From contig JAYMGJ010000055.1 of the NCBI GenBank assembly GCA_037178675.1, positions 1 through 64,000 of the forward strand: 64,000 nt of DNA. Reading direction: 5' to 3'. Of the stretch, positions 23,464 through 34,489 are shown piece after piece (the stretch's first letter is position 1; the number at the start of each line of letters is the position of its first letter). Origin of the DNA: Scleroderma bovista (lineage: Eukaryota > Basidiomycota > Agaricomycetes > Boletales > Sclerodermataceae). The notes beneath the pieces were generated by a model, which ran no database searches, had not been told where the DNA came from, and saw only the letters and a list, made by a program, of their open reading frames with translations. Made by a program: the position numbers and the translations under genes.

Positions 23464-24428
23464 CTGTTAGGCAAATTGATGTAAAGGCATTTAGTACGCT
23501 CCCGTTTTATACTTTACACACCATATGGGTACGATTTCTGCAGGTGGATAGCTCTGTAATGTCTGCATAAGCAATAGGTGACGATCGACGAAGTGAAATG
23601 TTTGTCAGCACATTGGGGAGTACACTGAACTTTTCACCTCGAACAAATGCAGTCGGCGGGTTTTAGGGCCCAAGTCTTTTTACTTTGTCAAAGCGATGTA
23701 ATCCAAAGCATGTCTGTGTCATGCTTGACACAAACATACTTTGGACATGATCTGACATAATGCATGCTATGTATGCCCAGACTACCCCACGAAGGTGCGA
23801 AGAGAGGTATCCCAGGCGGTCAAATCTGTTTGTCGTGTCCGTCGGACGCCCCTCTCCTAAGATCGGGGCCGCGTACAGTACACACAGGGACAGGTAAAGG
23901 GGCGGGTTTGGGCGTGCGGTTTCGAGCCTGCGAAAGCTCTCGTCAGGGAGCTTAAACCGCTACCCCGACCGCCGCCCTTCCGGGGCTGTTTAGGTGAACT
24001 ACCATCTACCACATACGAGGGGAGTAGGCCGAAGCGTGTAAGCTGGCAGCGACCCGACGCAAAGGATGGTCTGAAAAACTGGGTGAAGGCAGGTGGGGGA
24101 CAAGGGGGCTTCTTTGTCAGCGAAGCCAACAGCGTTCCTGTTCCCACAGGCCAGCCGGGCGAGAACGTCCCTTTCGGGAGCGCGCCAGCACTTTTCTCGT
24201 CCCCGTGCAGCACCACACTGGTACTAGCCAGTGTGGATCCTCTCTTGCCATACCGCTGAAGGTATCCGACGAGTGGCACAGATAAACCCTAACCTGAATG
24301 TGTGGTTTGCTGTGTCGTGGGAGAGTCATCGTGGCCAAATGAGATGGAAGTTGAACTCATACTTGTAACAGTTGCATTCGGGACTCGTTTGACTCAAGCT
24401 TTGGACACGACGTCGACAGTTGCCTTGC
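23464..24428. other. Intergenic, with a GC-rich island at about 23800-24290
   Basis: No gene supported. From about 23800 to 24290 the sequence is clearly richer in G+C, with short complementary words (CCCCGACCGCC, GGGGCGGG) and a long minus-strand frame (24279-23857) without family signature. The composition differs from the flanks, so an inserted repeat is possible. Confidence 0.45.
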
Positions 24429-26319
24429 ATGCGGTTCCCTTCAGTCGCCGGGCTTCTTCTTCTTCTCTCACCGGCAACCCTTGTCCACTCGTCGAGTTCG
24501 TCGGGATTGGCCAACCCAAACCTCCAACCCCTCATCGCCCGTGGAGATGCCTTACTTTCAGCAGGACGGTGGAATGACGCGGCCCAAACTTACACGGATG
24601 CTATTTCTCTCTCTCCAGGAGATTACTTGCTCTTCTACAAACGTGCAACCGCATACCTGTCTCTGAATCGACATACCAACGCCCTGGATGACTTCTCCAA
24701 AGTTCTCGATCTCACCTCGGGTGAGTTCGATCGTGCCTTTCTCATGATATCCAAGATACATATGAAGGATGGCGACTGGACGCGCGCAAAGGATACTTTG
24801 GACTCCTATACAGCCAAATTCCCAAACGATCCTGAAGTGACTGAGCTTCGAGAGGATATCAAGGATGCTCAGGCTTCTGCGAAGAAGGCCAAAGACGCAC
24901 GACGTGCTCAGCTATGGACCGTATGTTCGGAAGCTGCTACCCACGCTCTACGTGTTGCCAGTCACAACATCGAGCTCCGTCAGACTCGTGCGGAGTGCAG
25001 TCTAGCTGGTGGTGACCCTCAAGGTGCCGTAGTTGACTTGAGGTAAAGGACTCTCTTTTTGCATTTGGATTGCACTGATTGAACTGGGTCATTGGCAGCC
25101 GCCTCTCGTACTTGTCCCCACCCACAACCACCTCCCTGATGCGCATATTCCGTTTATCCTACTTTCTCCTTCCACCATCCTCTCCTTCCTCACGCACGTC
25201 ACACATGACTCCACTCAAACAGTGCCTTCATCTCGACCCCGATTCATCCAAATGCCTCCCTGCACACCGCATCGCCAAGTCCCTCGATAAAGGCTTCGCT
25301 GCACTTTCGAAGTTCCTCCTATCGAACGATTGGATGGGCGTTGTTAAACACGTTACCGGTCCCTCTTCCATATATCCAGGCGACGGCTTTTTGTCGACGT
25401 TTGACCGTGCATTAGAGCAACAAGCGTCACGCGAGCAGCTCGCACCACCTTCCGCATCGTCCAAGCTATCTATACCAATACCAGATGCCCGTGTTGAGAG
25501 CCCGCGCCGCGCCCATATCCTTCGTTCTGTTTGTAGAGCCTATGTCAAGTTGAACTTGGCCAAGAAGGCTGAGCCGTGGTGTGATGCACTCCTGGCTATG
25601 TCTTCAGAAGCTCACAAATTGGCGAGTGAAATCTACACTGAGAGCAGTCCAGAGGTCGACGGTTGGATCGGAAAGGGAGAGGCATTACTTGCACGTGAAG
25701 AATGGGAGGAAGCTGTAAGAGCATTTGAACGGGCTGCAGAGGGAAGCGGGCGCAGTAATGGGGATGTAAGCCCTTCATGCTTAATGAACATGTAAATCCG
25801 TGTGCTCACCGTGCGATAGGTACTCACGCGGTTGCAGAAGGCGCAGCGCCTCCTCAAGCAGTCAAAACGGAAAGACTATTACAAGGTGCTGGGCGTGTCA
25901 CGCGATGCTGACTCGAAGACGATCAAGAAAGCCTTGTAAGTGCCCTTATACCTTGTCTTTCGCGATGTTCTGAAGCAACTTTTGTAGCCGTAGAGCAGCC
26001 ATGACAGCACATCCTGACAAAGGCGGATCTGAAGCAAAAATGGCAACAGTCAATGAAGCATATGAAGTTCTCAGCAACCCAGGTGCGACACCAATCCTAA
26101 TCTCCATTTTAGTCACGGTCATAACCCCATTCTCCAGAGCTCCGTCAGCGCTTCGATAACGGCGACGATCCCAACGATACATCCTCGCAAGGTGGCAATC
26201 CATTCACAGGATTCGCTACGAACTTCGGAGGTTTTGGTCAAGGCGGTGAACATCCGTTTGCACAGTTCTTCCAGCAGGCCGGACACCGCGGCTTCTCATT
26301 TGGGCGAGGAGGGCATTGA
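24429..26319 (+). CDS. ER co-chaperone with TPR repeats and C-terminal J domain (DNAJC3/p58IPK type)
   Basis: Exons 24429-25042, 25099-25765, 25820-25935, 25988-26082 and 26138-26319 sum to 1674 nt, 557 residues. A signal peptide is present (MRFPSVAGLLLLLSP…). TPR repeats follow (…ANPNLQPLIARGDALLSAGRW…, …YLLFYKRATAYLSLNR…). The J domain (…KDYYKVLGVSRDAD…) carries the HPD triad in …MTAHPDKGG…. A Gly/Phe-rich tail follows (…FTGFATNFGGFG…). Known members act in the ER lumen with BiP during folding stress. The protein ends …GRGGH with no HDEL-like signal, so retention would depend on partners. One segment after intron 1 (…SRLSYLSPPTTTSLMRIFRLSYF…) fits the family well. Confidence 0.92.
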
Positions 26320-26628
26320 TGTTTCATCTTACGTATTCTTCGGACTGTTGTTTGTACAATAGCACCCATACACCATATGTGCGCCACATGGCTACCTACC
26401 GTCTTTCCTGGTAGCAAGCATGAGTTAAGGCGCGAACTCTGACGTGCTTGTGGTTGACATCATGCAAATCATCTGTTGCCATAAAGCTGAGATACACAAC
26501 ATCGACGGGTTTTCACTGCATGTGTAGGCCAACACACCAACTGGCCTGGTAGGTTATTGGTAATTGTAAATGGCTCCCATGTTGGCACACCGCTCAGCGA
26601 TACGCTATCCGGTGGCCCAATCACACGT

Positions 26629-29600
26629 TCAGAGGTCGATGTGATAGTGTGCTTGAACTCCTGAGTGGAGCTCACCTGACTGGTCTGTGCCAGAAGTCAA
26701 CGTACCACTAGCCCAGGGCTGTGGCTCGACACTCATCTCAAACTTGATGTGTCCTCCCCGGACAATGTCTGCGTGGGTAATAATGGGACCATCCATGTTT
26801 CGCCCGTGCACCCTGAGCGAACGCACGTATGGCTGCGACGGTGCTCCCGGTGCGGATATGTGCAGCTTCGTACTGGCAGGTGTGTTCCCTCGCCCAGAAC
26901 CCAACACCGGAAGTTCCAAGGTGACACTATCAAAGAACGGACTGTTGGCCACAACGATCAGAAAGTGTGGGCATACTTGGCAAGAACACGTGAACATGCC
27001 TTCCGACGACGTATTCTCCCGATACTGGATTGACTGGATAGAATCCAAGTGCGCTGAAAAGGTACCATGCGCTCATCTGTCCACAATCCTCGTTCTTGAT
27101 GTGCGACGGAGTTAGCTCGCGCAGAAGAAACAGCAGGGCTGTGCAGAAAGCAGAAACGTACCCCTGAAAGGCCATCGACAGTTGCGTTGTAGTTGTCCAT
27201 TGCGATCTGCCGTATGCGCGCTTGAGCCTTGGACGCTGCCCCTGCTAATGCGTAAAGGTATGGAATGTGATGGGACGGCTGAATGCTTCAAATGAGCAAC
27301 ACACAAGCCTGATTATTCATTAAACACCAAAACCCACCTCATTGGTATGGTCGTTGTGACCTGCAGGTGTGCAGACGCAAGCGCCAGGGCAGGGTCAGTA
27401 ACTTTCAAGGAACCATTCCACCGAGTCGCCTACCGCCATCAAAATGCTCGTCCAAGAACGCTACAAAGCTCGCATTCCCACCCCGACGCTCAATCAGGCC
27501 AGGTACATCATGCACGACGTCAAATGTGTACGCCCAGTCGTCGCCCTCCGTCCAACCCACATCGGGTCCAGCCCACGCACCGCTAGCGTTCCGTGCCTCC
27601 ATGAAGCCTGTCTGCACGTTAAAAATGGTGAACGGACTCGTAAGCGAACGGTTTCGGAAGAATGCTTCTTCTGTGGTCTTCCGAAGAAGCCCTGCGAGCA
27701 CCGAAACTGCGTAATCGTCATCTGCACGTTTGAATGAATTCGAGATAATGACTCATGAGCATGCGTAGAGATTAATTCGACATACATGCATAGGCAAGGG
27801 TGCGGGATGCTGCCTCAGAATGGACGTCGGCTGCGACATAGCCATGTTCTGCATACAGGGAGGACAAACCAGCGCGGACTTCGTAGTCTACGTTCTAGAG
27901 AACAAAATTCGTTCAGCAAGTGTGGATAAGATACCTAAGCTAGCCACACTGACCTCCTCTCGGTCATCATAACTGTGCAATGCATAAGCCAATTGTCCGT
28001 GTACCCGGTAGTATATGAAACTCACATCGTTGTGCTGTCATTTATAGGGGGGTGCACAGCGTCCTTGTACACAGCCTCCCAGGCGGTCTCGAGATCAAAC
28101 CCGGACAGGCCTTTTAGGACGGCTTCTGCGATGAGCGAATCGGCATGTGTACTTATCTGTGCTATATTCGTCACAGCCTGGGGATAGAAAAACTGGTTGA
28201 TACCATTATATTGGTCTCTGAGGAATGTGTAAGTCTGGGGAATAAGCGGCATATGTTTCTGCTCACCGATTATATTCTTCCACATGGGCAACCAGCCTCC
28301 CTACGGGTACAAACGTTGTTAGCGCCACTTGAAACTTGTTTTTGGACCCGCAGCTTGTATGCATACCTCAGCGTAGTCCTGCAACATGCTCTGTATCATT
28401 CCGGGAACACGCTCGGGAGCGAAAAGGAGAAGCCAAGCCCATTCTGCACGGTAAGTATCCTGGTAGTCAAATGAATACCCAATGGGTTACAGCTAATCGA
28501 GCATACCCAGTTTGAATATCCAGTGTAAGAAACGCCGTCATGAACCGTGTCATCATAACCGGAATAGTATCTTCCATATTCATCTTGCTCATAGGGGTAC
28601 TGTATGCGAGAGCGTCAGCGGACTCACAGGATACACAGGCTATTCGTAGCATACTTGCAACGTGTGAAAGAAGCCGGTATAGAATACCTCTTTCTGATCC
28701 TTCGTGGCTCCTTTGATCTTGATCCTATCGAGTTTCTCCGCCCACGCTGCGCGAGTTGTCTTCGCCGTCTCTTCTAGTGACTGGCCATCGGGTATCTCGA
28801 TTTCCAGGTTCCTCCGTGCTTGCTCGATGGAGATGAACGACACGCCAACTCTTACGTCGACTTGTCGAATATCGGGGCCGAATCTTGCATATCCAGACAA
28901 CACGGTACCGCTGCCGTTGGTGCTTCCTTCCGATAAGCTTCCATTCTGTGCGATACCCCACGATGCAAAGGGCTGATCGAACCGGGCGCAGAAGTAGCCA
29001 CTCCAGTGTTTTGCTGGTGTGGACACAGGCCCGATAATGAAGTCCTGCCGCTCTGGATTCCGTCCGCATATTTCCTTACTTTCGGGGTTGATGACAACTG
29101 CGCCCTGAGGGTATGTGAAGTTATTCGGATCTGAATAACGAATCACGCTTGCGCGGGTTGCCTCAACAAGGATGTACGGCGTGCTGGTGCCGAAGAATGT
29201 AAAGCGTAAATGGCCAACACGAGATGCTAAACAGTAGCATATTAATACATCATCAAGGAAGTACCAAGTAAACCCGGATTAAGGATAAGACACTCAACTT
29301 GCACTTTGTTGCGCCATGATCTTGCCCCCTTCAATCGCGTCCATCTCGACGTTGTAATAGCTTGCTGACGCGACTTCGTCGTCGTGGCTGAACATCATGC
29401 CACGGTCTTCAAACCTTGGACGTACGTCTCCAGCCCCGGGTGAGACCACCACTTGTCCGCTCTCCCCCATCCAAATGGCGGGCTGATGAGTGCCCTGGAA
29501 GCCGTGTATGGACGTCGCTGTGTAGTTGTACGGTGTGACAGAGACGTAGTTCTCCCGCGTCTGAGCGACCCACCGCGTCATGGCAAACGGCGGTGCAGTA

Positions 29601-29842
29601 GAGGGTATCATGCCTCCGGAACCATTGGGAGAGTAGCCACCATTTCCAATAAGCCTAAATATGTAGTTGTAATGGCACTAGGGCCTAGAGGGCATAAGTG
29701 TATCGACAAGCGCAACTTACGGATTGACGTGATCCACGGCGTCGCTCGGTGGGTCCAAGAACGTATGAGGGACTCGTTTCGATGCTGCGGAGGTGAAGAG
29801 GAACGGTATCAGTGCTAAACTCAGCAGTGACTGGGTAGACAT
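26629..29842 (-). CDS. Secreted GH92 alpha-mannosidase
   Basis: A many-exon gene read from ATG 29842 (a second in-frame start lies at 29884) to TGA 26629. The signal peptide is MSTQSLLSLALIPFLFTSA. Family landmarks in order: …DHVNPLIGN…, …MIPSTAPPFAMTRWVAQTR…, …GYSNWDTYRAEWAW…, …GGWLPMWKN…, …DVGWTEGDDWAYTF…, …HNDHTNEPSHHIPYLY… and the signature …NEDCGQMSAWYLFSALGFY…. GH92 enzymes are calcium-dependent exo-alpha-mannosidases that trim fungal or plant mannans. Introns of about 50-80 bp interrupt it throughout, and several were checked by phase (for example around the NEPSHH junction). No stop was found inside the exons checked. Confidence 0.9.
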
Positions 29843-30599
29843 AGTCAAGAGCGATGCTTGAAAGCTAAGCGCGGAAACTTGCATGAGGAAATTGTTTTCC
29901 ATTTGGCTCATCTCCCCTGATAACTTCGAATAAGATAAACTGGACACGGGGCGTATCTCAACTCCTGCACGTGTGTAGTAGGCTAAGTATTTCGTATGCT
30001 CAGACTTCTTGACAATTCGGACGACGGCGTCACGACACGAGGCACCGCCGTGCACACTCCAAGCCTCAAGATGAGCCTTCTGCAGATAACATGGAATAGC
30101 ATTTGATCTCGCGATGTCTTACACATCATTCGCCGGAGCACAGAACAATCGGTGCGTGGATTGTCCAGGTCGGTTTCTTTGGTAGACTTCTCCACCGATA
30201 GCAACCTGTATTTCACGGACCCCTATCATCCAAAACGCCAGAGTGGTCGTACTCGTGGCGACGTGGCATTGCCCGGGACGGAAAACTCTCCTACCACTTG
30301 AATAGTCGAATATTGTCGTCGTCGACTGTGCCGACATACAAGCCATGACGGCAATCCTCCAAGAAAATAAATGTCGGTTCCCGTTTCCGTACTTCTTGGA
30401 CTTGTAATCCTTACTCATAAAGTCTTTGCCAACGCCACCAAGAGAACTGTAGTGAGACTGTCGCTAGAGAGGTGCAAAAAATGCACTTCTTTCAGAGAAA
30501 AAGCACTTTGCTGGTAGTAGGTATTTTTTTCTTGCAGCAGGTAGTGTCCCTATATGCGCACTTTTGTACGTGGAGAATCCAATCACATTCTATGTAGGT
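29843..30599. other. Intergenic, one unassigned minus-strand frame
   Basis: A 99-codon frame at 30418-30119 (-) starts with ATG but has no recognised family. Splicing at a GTAGGAG donor near 30300 would give a different reading. I cannot decide whether it is a gene. Confidence 0.35.
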
Positions 30600-31030
30600 G
30601 GCGGCTTCGTGGAGTTCTGGTTAACGTCCGTAAACTTTATCTTATCGGACATAAGAGCCTCTCCGATTCTTTTTTCGGCGATGGATGACCTTGCAGGTAA
30701 GCTTCGCTGCGAATTAGGGCTTTTCCCGAGTTTCACAGGTTTCATTGCCCGTATTCTCACTTCATTCACCCTATCGCCCTTGCATAATACTACTTTCGGA
30801 TCCAAGGGAGCATACCACCCTTGAGTGCAGTTGATACTTCGTAAGAAGATAGTGTCCCCCCCCCCTATACCAGTCATGCACTTCGACAAACTTCGAACCG
30901 CAGACTTGGTTGACAATCAAGGAAGACCTTCGGGTATTAGGATACTAGTCAGCGTACAATGGAAGAAAGAGGAGTATTGGTACATCGAAATAGATAACCA
31001 ACGTTGTATGAAGTTGTATCAGCTTTAGAC
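30600..31030 (+). pseudogene. Truncated relic of an NmrA-like gene
   Basis: The stretch matches the C-terminal third of the intact minus-strand gene at 38290-39391. Shared blocks are …FSAMDD(V/L)(V/A)GK…, a donor and intron at the same place, …LHNTTF… and …PPIPV(V/M)H(V/F)DKL. The relic lacks the Rossmann N-terminus. It is broken by a stop after …KGAYHP (near 30822) and by changes in a C-run (30857-30866). It lies 7.7 kb from the intact copy and in opposite orientation. Confidence 0.75.
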
Positions 31031-31315
31031 CAATTTAATATAGATCCAACTTGCAATGCGGCTCGAGTTGTCCAATTCTTTAACTGTACATCATTGCAAT
31101 CTGCATACATGTCTGCAACGTCATTTGGCTTTTGACGTCATATCAGAAATTGCCAACCTGCATGGAAATGGGCCGAAGGTCGAAGGGAGCATGGTACTGC
31201 GGCTTTCCATAGTAGCGACAAGACAATAAATGTGCTGGTACCTAGATAGTGGCAACAATACCTAGATGGCAGCAACAACGATGTACAGAGGGCCCCAGAG
31301 GGCTGGATGAATGAC

Positions 31316-32755
31316 CTAAATATTCCTAAAAGGAATTGCCTGTCCCGACCTCACGGCATCTAAATCCTCCTTGGCATATTCCATGATGAGGATGGCGAGC
31401 CCTACTTCAATATCAAGCCAAGCCTGCAGATCTTCGAGTTCAACAAATTCAGGCGTCAGCTGAGATAACCAATCGAAACGTTTCGCCTTCAAGATGTGTC
31501 CATATGGTGCGAAGATAATTCCATCTTTGTTTCGTACTTCGTGACGGTCAAGATAAGAGAACCAGGTGATAATGTCTGGGATGTCGGGAACAAAGTATGG
31601 CATATTGTAACTTGATGACGATGAACCATGAAAATGGGGTCCGGAGGGCAGAATAGGTCGGTAACACTCTTCACATAACCGTACTCGCATGGGAGGATAA
31701 CAGTAGCCATATCCTCCAGTGGGGACAGGTCCTGGATACATTGCCATACGAAGTCCATTAAGCGAGGTGGTTGCTTGCTCATGGAGCAGCGAATTTAATC
31801 CATCTGGTCGGCAAATGGCACCTGGATTGATAAAGGCTAGATACCATAAATTTTGGTCAATACCATTGAACCGCCTCTGGGAACAGACATACGATATGTG
31901 TGGGCACCGTAGGGATTTACTGGCTGTGGCCTAGGCTCAGCCAGCGCTGACCTTCCCTTGGGCCAGCCAGGTCCCCATTGCTGGCTGATTGACGCCTGTG
32001 ATGCTGATGGTGGATGGCGTTGCCGGTAGAAGAACGGCATGTCTTCTTCCGATTCTTCAGAGCTTAAATCCTCGTCATCTGTACCACCATCCGACGAGGC
32101 ATCAGTGTCAGTGTCTTCGTCGCTTCCACTTTCGTCCCCGTCCGTCTCTTCATCGTTGCTGCCCATCAGAACTCTGAGCATCTCAGTAATACGATCGAGT
32201 TTATCTTGTGGAAGATCAACAGCATCAGAGTCACAGTCGTCCTCTAATTCAAGGATTGGACCCAAAGGTACGTCGTTGTGTACTGGCATGACACGGGTCT
32301 GAGAGTCTGCCTCGCGTCCTCGAGATTTCGACTTTGACTGCTGTTGCCGTTTGGCTTGGCGATTGGTTGGATGCGTAGTAGCAGGTTGAGCAACACGAGC
32401 ATCGTTCGTCCGACTCTGGCCGACTTCTTGATGGTCAGCAGGTGGCGTGCGCTTGCCACGAGCAGGACGAGCACGGGGTTCTTGAACAACGCACTCATCC
32501 GCACGTCCACCGTCTGTGCATCTTCGGCATGCACTGACTCCAGGAGAGAACTCGCAACGTAACTTGCGTGCTCGACAGTTAGTGCATGCTACGTGTTTCC
32601 GTCCAGCACCTGATGGCATAGTCATGAGTGAGAGGCAAATCACGGTATGAGCTACAAGATTAATTACCTGCTGCGGGGTGACTTGGAGCAGGTACTCGAA
32701 GATCACTTGTTGTAGTCGTATTAGAGCAACTCTTGCCCCGCGTTCTAGAGGACAT
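31316..32755 (-). CDS. Zn2Cys6 (Gal4-type) zinc-cluster protein, 441 aa
   Basis: Exons 32668-32755, 31893-32609 and 31316-31836 sum to 1326 nt, 442 codons with stop. The second intron (31837-31892; GTATGT…CTAG with a TTGAC branch-like site) removes an apparent stop at 31837 that would otherwise end the protein early. Near the N-terminus is the six-cysteine cluster (…CTNCRARKLRCEF…CRRCTDGG…C), which binds two zinc ions and DNA in Gal4-type factors. It is followed by a basic linker, an acidic Asp/Glu/Ser run and an ordered C-terminus containing a further C-x2-C (…LCEECYRPIL…). No fungal-specific transcription-factor middle domain is evident. Likely nuclear; target genes are unknown. Confidence 0.85.
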
Positions 32756-34489
32756 GGACGCTCAAATCCAACGTTCAAGTCGAATGTCGTTTATTTAGCC
32801 GTCAAATTTTCAAGCCTCGTGTCGTCACGACGTAATCGAGAGTTTATCATGCCTTCATTCACGCCGAACAATGCGCAAGGATGTGCTGTGACAAACGGGT
32901 AAGTGATCGAGTAAGCTTGGGAGTCCAGTGGATGAGAGGACTGGAAATGCTACATATGCTATGGTGTAGTAACTCGACAAGGGGAATAAAAATACATATC
33001 CGAGGGATGACAATGGATCTCCGAAGACGAGACGACAGAGCCAGTGGGAGAGACCACGGACCTCAGATCCACCACCACATTACAACTTGCTTGTGACTGG
33101 GCTTACAGTCGATCAGATCTTCCTCCAAGGCACGCGTACCTGCCATCTTCGATGTCCTTGATCACCGCAAGCACGGTCTTCTTGTCAAGCCTATAGACGA
33201 ACTACGGGTGCCTCGATGCAGTTTCGGTTGGCGCTATGTAGGCAAACTCTTCTGCATAGATTCTGACTTGCCCCAGCGGTGAAAGTATAAATGTGCACGC
33301 CAAAGATGCGAGGCCTGTGGCATATCGAGGTACCAACTGACTTTGAGGGCGCATTCGACGAGTGAGCACAAAGGGAGGACGTTAGAACGTGTTTGAAGAG
33401 CAACTTTGACGCACTATGTGGATAGACTCCAGATAAAGCCGCGCCCAGGCCTATTAGTAGTTGACGAAAAAGAGTACTAGGAAAGCAAGGAATTTGCGAC
33501 CAAGGTTCGAGTCCGTGGCATAACATCGAGTGCGAAGCAGCCGGATGAACGAAATGGCCAAGCAGCGAGTCAACTCGGAAGTTTCACAGGAGCAGTAGAA
33601 GCTTGAAGTATGATGGCGACGTGAAAACTACATATATGCGATGTGCACTGTCTAGCTTTCGATGCGGTCCACGCCAATTTGTAGATCTGCACGGACGACA
33701 GAGGTCACCAACAAGACATAGGCGCCATGTACTAACCGCCGGGGGGAAGAGACGATGAGCTGACATAAGCACATGGATAACCGAAATAAGAAGGTGCAGT
33801 TTTGAATGGCGACACATATCACAATCAGGAAGCAGATGCTCGTTCCGCAGTTGGTGAACTGGAAACTCGGTACTTCTAAAGTAACGAATTCAGCTCATGT
33901 TTCAACATTCAAATCGGTTTCCTGGTAACATCAGATAGAAGAGAAGAGAACACTGTGGCCGCTCGCAATAAATACTACGGAACGGTTCTCGCACATCCTG
34001 ATCTGTTCGATGTGATTGTCCAGATAATCTTGAAGAGAACCACGCGGCGAGACATTCTGCGAGATTTACATACCTCGTACTATCATGATCACGCCACCTC
34101 AGGTAATACAACAAAAGAAAGTCATAGCAGCGCTAGAAAACAAGTCGCATAAGTACATACGTGGGGTAAAGCATACATGGGCATATAGGTGGAATCATGT
34201 AGAGGTATAGGTACAGCATATGTGTGTGTGTATGTATGTATCTAACGTGAGGGAGGTATGTATGTCTGTACTATGTACTATGTATGCAAATGAGAGTGAC
34301 TCAAAATGCCCCGATATACGAATGAACGTAGGTATCCAAAAAGATGCGTCGTTCAAAGCAAGTGAAAGGACCGTACCTCACCGGCCTCACCCCGCGGGCA
34401 CCAGCCCCATCCCCGCCCTCGTCTTCGATCCCGTGCCTCACCCCACGGGCACCCTCGTCCGATGTAGCCAGCAGCAGCCCCACAGACCC
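32756..34489. other. Intergenic, no supported gene
   Basis: Short frames only. A B-box-like GGTTCGAGTCC occurs at about 33506-33516 without a matching A-box or acceptor stem. A TATG-rich run lies near 34215-34290. Confidence 0.5.

Noticed and set aside
23857..24279. 140-codon minus-strand frame
   Set aside because: No domain, no plausible start context, and the GC-rich composition keeps several frames open at once.
31837..32755. Zn2Cys6 protein ending at the TAG near 31837
   Set aside because: A canonical intron removes this stop and joins the downstream frame with exact phase.
33500..33525. B-box-like GGTTCGAGTCC, possible tRNA
   Set aside because: The T-stem has a mismatch, and no A-box, anticodon arm or matching acceptor strand lies within 80 bp upstream.
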